From the NCBI GenBank assembly GCA_003165315.1, contig PLSX01000098.1, forward strand, positions 1 to 34,334: a stretch of DNA of 34,334 nt, written 5' to 3'. Every line of letters begins with the position of its first letter. Position 1 is the stretch's first letter. The stretch comes from Acidobacteriota bacterium. Lineage in GTDB: Bacteria; Acidobacteriota; Terriglobia; UBA7540. Positions 24,089-31,674 of the stretch are shown in pieces. The notes under the pieces were generated by a model. That model was not told the origin of the DNA, ran no database searches, and worked only from the letters and a program-made list of their open reading frames with translations. The position numbers were made by a program, and so were the translations under genes.

Positions 24089-26362
24089 ATGTCTGACCGA
24101 ATCACCTCTTGCCTGAGGAGCCGGATAAACCTTCTACCCATCACCCTGCTGCTTCTTCCCCTGGCAGGGCTTACATTTATTGCCGCGGGGCGGACTGGTG
24201 CAAGTGAGACCACTGCTCCCTTTCGCGACCCTTCCCTCCCCATCGCGGTGCGGGTTGACGATTTGGTTTCGCGTATGACCCTGGAAGAGAAAATGGCCCA
24301 ATTGGTCTACGCCTCGCCGGCCATCGAGCGGCTGGGGATCCCGCAATATAGCTGGGGAAACGAGTGCCTGCACGGCGTTGCCCAAGCGGGAGTGGCAACA
24401 GTGTTCCCTCAATCCATTGGCTTGGGCGCAACGTGGGACACGGGATTGATCCATACCGTGGCCGATGCGATTTCCGATGAGGCGCGGGCCAAGTATCACG
24501 ATGCCCTGCGGCAGAACAAGCAACGCAAATACTATGGCCTGACGTTCTTCAGTCCCAACGTGAATATCTTCCGCGATCCTCGCTGGGGGCGGGGGCAGGA
24601 AACCTACGGAGAAGACCCGTACCTCACGTCGCGAATCGGAGTCGCCTACGTGCAAGGGTTGCAGGGCGACGATCCGCAGTACTTAAAGGTGGTTGCAACT
24701 CCCAAGCACTTCGCGGCCCACAGCGGGCCTGAGCCGGAGCGCCATCGCTTTAACGCCCAGATGGACGAACGCGATCTGCGCGAGACCTATCTGCCTGCCT
24801 TCGAAGCTTGCATTCGCGAAGGGAAAGCCTATTCCATCATGGGCGCCTACTCGCGGCTGAATGGAGAAGCCTGCATCGCCAGCCCCACCTTGCTCGACAA
24901 AATTCTGCGGGGCGAGTGGGGGTTCCACGGTTATGTGGTCTCCGACTGCTATGGAATCAAGGACATCATGGAACAGCAGCACCTCGCGAGCACTTTGGAG
25001 GAAGCTTCAGCAATGGCGCTCAAAGCAGGGACTGATCTCAACTGTGGCACCGAGTATCTATCCCTGCCCACTGCTCTCAAACAAGGCCGCGTGAGTGAGG
25101 CCGACATCAATACGGCGGTCAAACGCTTGATGGAAGCGAGGTTTCGGCTGGGCATGTTTGATCCTCCTGAGAAGGTGCCGTATGCGCGAATTCCCTTTTC
25201 AGTTGTCGACAGCCCCGCGCATCGGCAATTGAGTTTGCAGGCGGCGCGGGAATCGATTGTCCTGCTCAAGAATGACCATCACCTGCTGCCCCTCAGCAAG
25301 AATCTCAAGTCCATCGCCGTCGTGGGCCCAAATGCCGCCGAGGTGAAGGCTCTGCTGGGCAACTACAATGGAACATCGTCGCTGGCAGTGACTCCCTTGG
25401 TGGGAATCCGGCAGAAGGTCTCGCCATCAACCAAAGTTTTATTCGCCAAAGGCTGCGAGCCGGTGGAGCCGCCCACCATTGCAACGGAATTGGACGAAGC
25501 GGTTCGAGCCGCCAAATCCGCTGATGTGGTGGTGGTGGCACTGGGACTGACGGGCGACCTGGAAAATGAGCAGTTCGAAATTGATGAGGACGGATTCTAT
25601 TGGGGAGATCGAACAGCCATCGATCTTCCCCACGCACAGGAGAAATTGCTCGAGGCCGTGGTGGCAACTGGCAAACCCACAGTCCTGCTCCTTTTGAATG
25701 GCGGCCCCGTCACCACGGCCTGGGCCAGCGCTCATGTGGGCGCCATCGTTGAAGCTTGGTATCCCGGTGAAGAAGGCGGCACGGCCGTCGCGGATGTTCT
25801 GTTCGGTGATTACAATCCGGGTGGGAGACTGCCTGTCACCGTGTATCAATCGGTCATTCAACTACCGCAGTTCGCCGATTACAGGATGGCGGGCAGAACC
25901 TATCGCTACTTTTCCGGCGAGCCGCTTTACCCCTTCGGCTACGGGCTGAGCTTTACGCACTTTCAGTATCGCAAGTTGCAGGTCGGTGCTGACCGGATTC
26001 AGGCGAACGACAATCTGCGCGTCAGCGTGGAAGTGATGAACTCAGGGCCCGTGGCGGGCGACGAAGTTGTGCAACTCTACCTCACGCACTTGAACGCTCC
26101 CGTGCCGGTTCCAATTCGAGCCCTTGCAGGATTTAGTCGCGTTCACCTGAAGCCGGGTGAAAGCAAAATGGTCAGCTTCAATCTCGCTCCCCGACAGTTG
26201 TCCGTGATTGAGAACAACGGCAAGCGCGTCGAGCTACCGGGGAAATTCAGGATTGAAGTGGGAGGTAAACAGCCGGGGTTTAGAGGAACAGCCGACGCCA
26301 CCACCACTGAGTCATTATCTGCCGAGGTTGAAGTTGCAGGGCCGGCTGTGCCGGTAGAATGA
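24089..26362 (+). CDS. Glycoside hydrolase family 3, beta-glucosidase/beta-xylosidase type
   Basis: A 757-residue exported GH3 enzyme. The N-terminus SRINLLPITLLLLPLAGLTF is a signal segment. The TIM-barrel domain starts with VSRMTLEEKMAQL and includes YGEDPYLTSRIG and KHFAAHSGPE. The nucleophile is D286 in YVVSDCYGI; a cysteine after this aspartate is common in the beta-xylosidase branch. The second alpha/beta sandwich domain follows (IVLLKND.HLLPLS), then a C-terminal fibronectin-III-like domain (GDEVVQLYLTH, PVPIRALAGFSRVHLKPGES). It removes terminal beta-linked glucose or xylose residues, probably in the periplasm. The ATG at 24089 has AGG six bases upstream; the frame from 23921 would put about 56 unlikely residues before the signal. 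It is divergent from the NagX-like gene. Confidence 0.93.
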   Translation: MSDRITSCLRSRINLLPITLLLLPLAGLTFIAAGRTGASETTAPFRDPSLPIAVRVDDLVSRMTLEEKMAQLVYASPAIERLGIPQYSWGNECLHGVAQAGVATVFPQSIGLGATWDTGLIHTVADAISDEARAKYHDALRQNKQRKYYGLTFFSPNVNIFRDPRWGRGQETYGEDPYLTSRIGVAYVQGLQGDDPQYLKVVATPKHFAAHSGPEPERHRFNAQMDERDLRETYLPAFEACIREGKAYSIMGAYSRLNGEACIASPTLLDKILRGEWGFHGYVVSDCYGIKDIMEQQHLASTLEEASAMALKAGTDLNCGTEYLSLPTALKQGRVSEADINTAVKRLMEARFRLGMFDPPEKVPYARIPFSVVDSPAHRQLSLQAARESIVLLKNDHHLLPLSKNLKSIAVVGPNAAEVKALLGNYNGTSSLAVTPLVGIRQKVSPSTKVLFAKGCEPVEPPTIATELDEAVRAAKSADVVVVALGLTGDLENEQFEIDEDGFYWGDRTAIDLPHAQEKLLEAVVATGKPTVLLLLNGGPVTTAWASAHVGAIVEAWYPGEEGGTAVADVLFGDYNPGGRLPVTVYQSVIQLPQFADYRMAGRTYRYFSGEPLYPFGYGLSFTHFQYRKLQVGADRIQANDNLRVSVEVMNSGPVAGDEVVQLYLTHLNAPVPVPIRALAGFSRVHLKPGESKMVSFNLAPRQLSVIENNGKRVELPGKFRIEVGGKQPGFRGTADATTTESLSAEVEVAGPAVPVE

Positions 26363-26765
26363 GGTGGGCATTGAAACGGCGGAATTGATACCGATCTTCT
26401 CTGGACGCATCATCCACCACAGCTTGCTGGAAATTCGGCGAGGTGCGCGCAGAGGGAAAACTCGAAACTGTCAGGGTTAGCATTTGGCGGCGGCACCTTG
26501 GTCAATTAGATCCTTTTTGTCCGTGGCCAGACCCTTCATGCTGGCAAAAAAGTCCCGAGAAATTGTCTGGCGAAATTGTCTTGAAGAACCTGCACGCTGT
26601 CTCCAAGGAGGGAGTTGGTGCAAACTTGAAGCGCCAAGAGCCCCGGGCCGAAAGCGATAAATTATCCCAATCTCGCCCCGCCCAAGAGCCATTATTATCG
26701 GGAATTGGTGGGCTATCCACAATAGTCCCGGGAAAAGCTCCCTTTCGACAAGACTCAAAATAAAA
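26363..26765. other. Gap between convergent GH3 and CehA/McbA-like genes
   Basis: No intact gene is supported. The two flanking genes converge here. I see no clear T-tailed terminator. One minus-strand frame at 26502-26720 has a glycosidase-like patch and is listed separately as a possible remnant. Confidence 0.4.
26502..26720 (-). pseudogene. Possible remnant of a glycoside hydrolase family 2-like N-terminal domain
   Basis: In this minus-strand frame the translation includes WDNLSLSARGSWRFKFAPTP followed by a phenylalanine-rich stretch and ISPDNFSG. This resembles the start of the sugar-binding domain of GH2-type beta-galactosidases, where 'LNG.W.F...P.P' precedes 'F..pdFd.s.W'. The frame stops at once and nothing else of such an enzyme is visible, so at most it is a short degraded fragment. 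The similarity is by eye and could be chance. Confidence 0.22.
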
Positions 26766-29513
26766 TTAATGCGGCACGCCATGCTGATGCATGCGGCGAT
26801 GCAATTCGGCGCGCGCATCGGCATAAACCTTGCGAACCCGCGAGAACGTGGCGGGGTCAGGGCGCGTGGCCAGCGTATCAACATACAATTGCGCCCCATC
26901 GATGAGCTGAAGGAAGTAAGCCGCGGCTTCCGGCGAAAACAGTTCCCTTCCCGGTATCTGCACATAAACGGGCGAGGTATGCGCAGCAATCTTGAATAAC
27001 CACGAACTTGTGGGTCCGGATTGCGACGAACATCTCGCCGCCAGCCACCCCGGCCCTTCCACCTTGAACTTCTCAGCAAGCTGAATCCTCTTCGCTCCTG
27101 ACCGCTCGTCGCGCTTAGCCACGACTTTGCCGTTAAAAATCACTTCCAGCCGATGGATGGGCACAAAACATTGGGCGTCGGCAGTTACTTCGATGGTTCC
27201 ACCGCCTGCACCCAAAGTGATTTCGCCACCCGGGGAACGCCCCTCTGCCTGGAACATCAGCAGCGGACCGGAACTGGCAAAAGTGTTCCCGGTTTTCACC
27301 GCCCGCACAAAGTTGGGATAGTTAAACTCCTCCTGGCCCAGGTAGGCGTAGACACGATTGGCGCCCGCGGAAATATATGCGCCCATCTTATCCGTTCCCG
27401 CCACCGCCGGCAGACGGTAGCCGCAATTCAGGTAGTGATACCAATCGCTGTAACGCAGGCTGTCAAACTCCTCCATCACCGTGGGATGAACCTTCGGGTC
27501 ATCTTGCGGCCAGATTTCCACCGCGTCGATTTTGCCCAGGACAATGTCCGCCGCGATTTCACCCGTGGGATAGGGAAAGTGCGGCGATACCACCAGACCC
27601 TGTTGCTTGCGGCAGGCGTCCGCCCATTCGGCCAGGCTCGTCCACAGCGTGTCGCCCAGGTACGACTCGTAGGGAGTGTCCGTTGACAAAGGAAAAACGG
27701 CCTTCCCTTTTACGCCTTCCAGCGAAATGTGGCCAAGAATGTGGTGCCGGTTTTCTGTCCCCACCCAAACCATGGAATCGCGATCCGCAGAAACTACCGG
27801 GCCGTAGGAAAGATCGCCAACATTCGTATAGAGCCCTCCCCATTGCGCGGCCAGCAGGTTGATCAGGTTCAGCCCCTCGGCCTGCGCTTCCAGCAAGGCG
27901 ATGGTAGGCGATAGAAAATGAGTGTGGGTATCGGCGGCCACCCAGCCCTTGGCGCGGAGGTTCGCAAGGCGAGGAATTTCGAGCGTCAGTTCATTTTGCC
28001 CTGGCTGGATTTCAATTTTCTGCCGCACCGCCTCGTATTCAAATCCCTTGGTCATCTCCACATAGACTTCGCCGGGCGGAAGCTCCACTTGGAACGTGCC
28101 ATCCACATAAGCAAAGGAGGTGCCCATCAACTTGACGTCGGCACCGTAGTCCTGAAACCACTCGTCATTGATTTCCGTTCGGTGCCCGTAGGGAGGGATG
28201 TAGCGGCCCTCTTTCGATCGCAATGCCAGCCGCATCGGAGTTGGCTGCCGGGTGTCGCCATCGAGCACACGGCAATGCACCCAGCGGCGGCCCTGCTCAA
28301 CAATCTCGATGCGTCCGCCTCCTTCCGTGGCTTCCAATTCACCACCCTCCACGACTTTGGAGAGGTCGAAGGCATATTGTTTTCCCGTCTTCGCATCACT
28401 GAGCACGAGCGTCGCATTGATATTGGCAATCACCTCCGCATAAAGGTGGCGAGCGCCCGAACCAACCGCTGCTTCTTCGCCGAGCCCCCTGGCGGGCGCG
28501 GCCAGCCATGCTTTCGGATCGAAATCCGGCAGGACAAACGTGCGGCCCACCGTTCCAAGGTCCACGTCCAACTGCCAGCGCTTCTCATCTTCAGCAGCGG
28601 GTTCCGGCAAGGTCAGCCGGTAAATGGCGCGGGGTTCCAATCGGAGCGGATGGGAAGCACGGTGGTAAAGCGTCAAGCCGCAGACCACCAGGGCGTCTTC
28701 ACAGATTGCCTGCAACCGCACAGTGCGGATGGAACGGGCGGGCGAAGGGTTCTCGAGCGCACACACCCAGACAATTCCCATACCGGGACCGCCCGCTCCG
28801 CCTCCGCTGATGGATCTCTGGAGATACCCCCACCCGAGGGCGTCGCTCAAAGGGTCATTGAGTTTCGTGGCCCGCACTTGCCCCTGCGGCAGAGCGGCGA
28901 AGCTGGAATGGCCCCAAAAATCGAGCGCCGCGTTGGTTTCAAACCGGCGGCGAATGGGCAGCACGCACGTTCCACCGTCCTCGTAGAAAAGGGTGACGTC
29001 CGCCAGATGTTGCCCCACTTTCTGAAATACATCTTCATGAGGTCCCGGCGTCTCGGTTTCATCAAAGTCACTAAAAGAAGCCAGGCAGAGGGAATGTGCC
29101 ATCCGCCCCAAGGGAATTTCCACTTGCGGAGTGGCCGCCGGCCCGGTCTTGGTGCTGAGGACAATCCAACTCTTGCTCTGCAAATCTTCAGGCCCCAAAA
29201 CAAAGGGAATTCCCTGTAGAGTTTGCGAACCAGCCGGGACACGAATCAGTAAATCCCTGGCACAATCCCCACCGATCAGCGCTGCTCTTTCGCGGGTCCC
29301 GAATTCCCGGGAGGAAGAGGTGAAATGATCACCAAGATTAATGGAGGTAAACTGCGGCCGGACATCGCGAGCTTCCGTCGCTGAGGCTGGTTCCGGCACA
29401 CCACCAGGTGCGCCTTCCATCAAACGAATTGTCGGAGCCGTAGCGCCAACCGTGAGAAGAAACTCCCGCCGCGAGAATCCCGAGGCCGGGGTTTTGGATA
29501 TTTTGGGACGCAT
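26766..29513 (-). CDS. Exported CehA/McbA-type PHP-like metallohydrolase, large form
   Basis: A 915-residue protein with a twin-arginine-type N-terminus (FSRREFLLTVGATAP at about 13-27). The first 500 residues are mostly beta-rich with no family I can name. The CehA/McbA-like domain starts near residue 525 with GWVAADTHTHFLSP, where H-x-H binds metal. It continues with VVSPHFPYPTGEI (further metal-binding histidine) and RLPAVAGTDKMG (histidine or aspartate site in the family). CehA and McbA hydrolyse carbaryl, but most relatives are of unknown function and are common beside glycan genes. The start at 29513 has GGAGG nine bases upstream, and the frame's TTG six codons earlier overlaps that ribosome-binding site. 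It is divergent from the GntR gene, which probably regulates it. Confidence 0.8.
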   Translation of the reverse strand: MRPKISKTPASGFSRREFLLTVGATAPTIRLMEGAPGGVPEPASATEARDVRPQFTSINLGDHFTSSSREFGTRERAALIGGDCARDLLIRVPAGSQTLQGIPFVLGPEDLQSKSWIVLSTKTGPAATPQVEIPLGRMAHSLCLASFSDFDETETPGPHEDVFQKVGQHLADVTLFYEDGGTCVLPIRRRFETNAALDFWGHSSFAALPQGQVRATKLNDPLSDALGWGYLQRSISGGGAGGPGMGIVWVCALENPSPARSIRTVRLQAICEDALVVCGLTLYHRASHPLRLEPRAIYRLTLPEPAAEDEKRWQLDVDLGTVGRTFVLPDFDPKAWLAAPARGLGEEAAVGSGARHLYAEVIANINATLVLSDAKTGKQYAFDLSKVVEGGELEATEGGGRIEIVEQGRRWVHCRVLDGDTRQPTPMRLALRSKEGRYIPPYGHRTEINDEWFQDYGADVKLMGTSFAYVDGTFQVELPPGEVYVEMTKGFEYEAVRQKIEIQPGQNELTLEIPRLANLRAKGWVAADTHTHFLSPTIALLEAQAEGLNLINLLAAQWGGLYTNVGDLSYGPVVSADRDSMVWVGTENRHHILGHISLEGVKGKAVFPLSTDTPYESYLGDTLWTSLAEWADACRKQQGLVVSPHFPYPTGEIAADIVLGKIDAVEIWPQDDPKVHPTVMEEFDSLRYSDWYHYLNCGYRLPAVAGTDKMGAYISAGANRVYAYLGQEEFNYPNFVRAVKTGNTFASSGPLLMFQAEGRSPGGEITLGAGGGTIEVTADAQCFVPIHRLEVIFNGKVVAKRDERSGAKRIQLAEKFKVEGPGWLAARCSSQSGPTSSWLFKIAAHTSPVYVQIPGRELFSPEAAAYFLQLIDGAQLYVDTLATRPDPATFSRVRKVYADARAELHRRMHQHGVPH

Positions 29514-29558
29514 GGGTAAGAGCCTCCGCAATTCAGTGTTGGGTAAATCTAATTTCCG

Positions 29559-29672
29559 CTACAACATCAATTCATGCGCCTGCTGAAATCTCTGTGCAAG
29601 CGCGTTCGCCTGGGCGGAAGTAGCCGGCATCACAATGAGCCCGAAACTGATTAAAGTGGCCGGCAAATTCAT
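29559..29672 (-). CDS. Possible small exported peptide, 37 residues
   Basis: A 37-residue frame starts at an ATG with GGAG six bases upstream. It begins with a hydrophobic stretch (LPATLISFGLIVMPA) and then TSAQA, a good signal-peptidase I site, leaving a 15-residue mature part (NALAQRFQQAHELML). It ends 45 bases before the start of the CehA/McbA-like gene, so it could be co-transcribed. The n-region lacks a lysine or arginine, which weakens the signal-peptide reading. It might be a leader peptide, a real small secreted peptide, or the broken start of an older gene. Confidence 0.35.
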   Translation of the reverse strand: MNLPATLISFGLIVMPATSAQANALAQRFQQAHELML

Positions 29673-29733
29673 TGCACACTCCGCTCATTTCGTCGCAAAC
29701 CGCATAATTCGTGGTTGTCGCCCACACAGTGTC

Positions 29734-29762
29734 TTGACATCCGAGTTCTCCCACGATAATAC
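29734..29762 (+). promoter_or_regulatory. Sigma-70-like promoter for the GntR gene
   Basis: A perfect TTGACA at 29734-29739 is followed after 17 bases by TAATAC at 29757-29762. The expected start of transcription, near 29769, gives a leader of about 30 bases before the ATG at 29799. This is the best promoter match in the window. Confidence 0.6.
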
Positions 29763-29774
29763 TTACGATGTATC

Positions 29775-29786
29775 CTAGATGACTAG
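29775..29786. promoter_or_regulatory. CTAG-N4-CTAG site near the GntR transcription start
   Basis: Short inverted arms CTAG at 29775-29778 and 29783-29786 lie just downstream of the predicted transcription start, where an autoregulatory operator would sit. The arms are only four bases, so chance is a real alternative. Confidence 0.2.
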
Positions 29787-29798
29787 AAGGGAAGTTAC

Positions 29799-30578
29799 AT
29801 GCAGAGCACAAATCCCGTCACTGCTCCCGATGAGGTCGAAGTACCGGACCTGAGCCTTGAGCGCGGCAGTTACGTTCCCTACTATCGGCAGATCCGCGAC
29901 CAGGTTGAGGCCTTGATCAAGGCGGGCAAGCTGAAGCCCGGCCAGATTATATTTTCCGAGGGCGCCTGCGCCACCAAACTTGGTGTAAGCAAGATGACGG
30001 TGCGGCAAGCCTTTCAGGCTCTCCGTTCCGAGGGTCTGCTGATTATCGAAAAAGGCAAGCGGCCCATGATCAGTTCGGGACGCATCCAGAAAGACTTTCA
30101 GAAGCTCCGTGGCTTCACCGCTGAAATGACCCGGCGCGGGCTCAAGCCCTCTTCCAAGGTTCTGCAATTTGAAAAGGCCGCACCCGATGCTGCCACCGCC
30201 AACCTGCTTCGCCTCTGGCGCAACGATGAAGTTTATCGCGTGCGGCGCTTGCGCTACGCCGATAAGGAGATCGTGGGGCTTGAGACCATCCTTCTTCCCG
30301 CCCGCATGTTTCCTGACCTTGCCAAGACGGATTTGGAAAATCAATCCCTTTATGCCCTGATGGAGACACGGTACGCGATCGCGGTGGAGTGGTCAGAGGA
30401 AGAACTTGAGGCAATCCCGGCAGAAAAAGACGATGCGAAAGTCCTCCAGGTTGCGCCTGGCTTTCCTCTTTTCTCTATGCGACGGATCGTGTTTGCCAAG
30501 GACGATATACCCGTCGAATACGGACATTCCCTTTTCCGCGGCGATCGCTACACCGCCAGCGTGATTTCGCACCGGTAA
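29799..30578 (+). CDS. GntR-family transcriptional regulator with UTRA ligand domain (HutC type)
   Basis: A 259-residue cytosolic regulator. The winged helix-turn-helix spans about 28-92: YYRQIRDQVEALIKAGKLKPG, then LGVSKMTVRQAFQALRSEGLL with the recognition helix. The usual 'P.SE..L' before it reads FSEGACAT, a slightly unusual variant. Residues about 105-255 form a UTRA domain (VYRVRRLRYADKEIVGLETILL, FPLFSMRRIVFAKDDIPVEYGHSLFRGDRY) that binds a small effector, often a sugar phosphate or amino-acid derivative. It is divergent from the CehA/McbA-like gene and converges with the RhaT-like gene 25 bases away, so it may control both transcripts. AGGGAAG precedes the ATG. Confidence 0.92.
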   Translation: MQSTNPVTAPDEVEVPDLSLERGSYVPYYRQIRDQVEALIKAGKLKPGQIIFSEGACATKLGVSKMTVRQAFQALRSEGLLIIEKGKRPMISSGRIQKDFQKLRGFTAEMTRRGLKPSSKVLQFEKAAPDAATANLLRLWRNDEVYRVRRLRYADKEIVGLETILLPARMFPDLAKTDLENQSLYALMETRYAIAVEWSEEELEAIPAEKDDAKVLQVAPGFPLFSMRRIVFAKDDIPVEYGHSLFRGDRYTASVISHR

Positions 30579-30603
30579 TACCGGGCGGCCGATGATTGCA
30601 GTT

Positions 30604-31644
30604 TCAACCCTTGCTGCTTGACCAGCCCAAAACGGCAATTGAACAGACCAGGATTGCCAGGCCGACGATCATCCATCGGCGGGCAGAGCGCTGGGCGAGT
30701 TTCCATTCACCAGCCAGCAGCCCGCAGAAGTTGGCCGTCAATAGGCCTGCTGTCAAACTGATCGGCCATCCGATAGCGGGCCCTAATCTTCCCAGCTTGG
30801 GCGCCGCCGCTCCGTACGCGAAGATACTTCCACTCCACAAAAGACCCATCAGAATCGCCAGTCCGTAGAAGGGCGCCACTTCGGGCCGCGTGAAATTTGA
30901 CCAGCTTCGGTTCTTGCGAAATAGGTACGCGCAGAAGCCCAGGTTGGAGATAGCCCCGCTGATGAGAACCAGCAGCCAGATTGCGTTCGACCCCGCGAAG
31001 GGACCGTTTCCCAGCCGAACCGCTGTCGCCAGAATTCCCTGCGAAAAGCTATAACCGATGTTGAACCCGGCGGAAAGCAGTCCGGCCCCTGAACAGAGCA
31101 GAAGTCCCGCCCACAGGGGCCGCGCCGCACCCACCATTTCGCGCGGCGCATCCTGATGCTCCGGTTCACTCCGCTCGCGAAGAATTCCCGCGTAACCGCA
31201 GCACCCGATGCCCGCCATGGCCACCACTGTGCCGAGCATGATAATTTGACCCTGCGGTTGGCGAAGGCGCTCTGGCGCCAGGATCAGCATGGGCAGAAAC
31301 GATCCCAGGGAGGCGCTGATTGCCAATACGAGCGTGTTTCCCATCGAGATGCCGAGCGCGCTCACTCCCTGACCGAACATCACGGCGCCGAATCCCCAAG
31401 TGAATCCGGTGATTATTGCAATCACTTCCGCGCGCGCGGGCGCGGCGGATAGGACGGCAAAGGGGTGCGTGACCGTAGCAAAGAACATCACCACCGGCAT
31501 CATCACACAAGCAACAACAACAAAGACCGTCCACACGTTTTCCCACGACCACTTTCCCAGATAACGCATGGGCAGCGTAAAGGTACCATTCATGAGGCCC
31601 GAGAGAACCGCCAGCGCGATTCCTGCGGCTAAGAGTGAATTCAT
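30604..31644 (-). CDS. RhaT-family L-rhamnose/H+ symporter-like transporter
   Basis: A membrane protein of about 346 residues with ten hydrophobic segments. SGLMNGTFTLPMRYLGKWSWENVW near the N-terminus and GFTWGFGAVMFGQGVSALGISMG are characteristic of the RhaT sugar:proton symporter family, as is LLWSGSIFAYGAAAPKLGRLGPAIGWPI. Two ATG codons are adjacent (31647 and 31644); AAGGA is better spaced for the second. It follows the GH38 alpha-mannosidase gene by about 30 bases, so the two almost certainly form one operon, and the sugar may be released mannose or another deoxy/hexose rather than rhamnose. No rhamnose isomerase or kinase is present in the window. Confidence 0.88.
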   Translation of the reverse strand: MNSLLAAGIALAVLSGLMNGTFTLPMRYLGKWSWENVWTVFVVVACVMMPVVMFFATVTHPFAVLSAAPARAEVIAIITGFTWGFGAVMFGQGVSALGISMGNTLVLAISASLGSFLPMLILAPERLRQPQGQIIMLGTVVAMAGIGCCGYAGILRERSEPEHQDAPREMVGAARPLWAGLLLCSGAGLLSAGFNIGYSFSQGILATAVRLGNGPFAGSNAIWLLVLISGAISNLGFCAYLFRKNRSWSNFTRPEVAPFYGLAILMGLLWSGSIFAYGAAAPKLGRLGPAIGWPISLTAGLLTANFCGLLAGEWKLAQRSARRWMIVGLAILVCSIAVLGWSSSKG

Positions 31645-31674
31645 CATGTTCCTTTCAATAGCTGAGGCGTGGCG

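Noticed and set aside
27918..29219. A 433-codon plus-strand frame
   Set aside because: It is the antisense shadow of the CehA/McbA-like gene and has no start signal or family motif.
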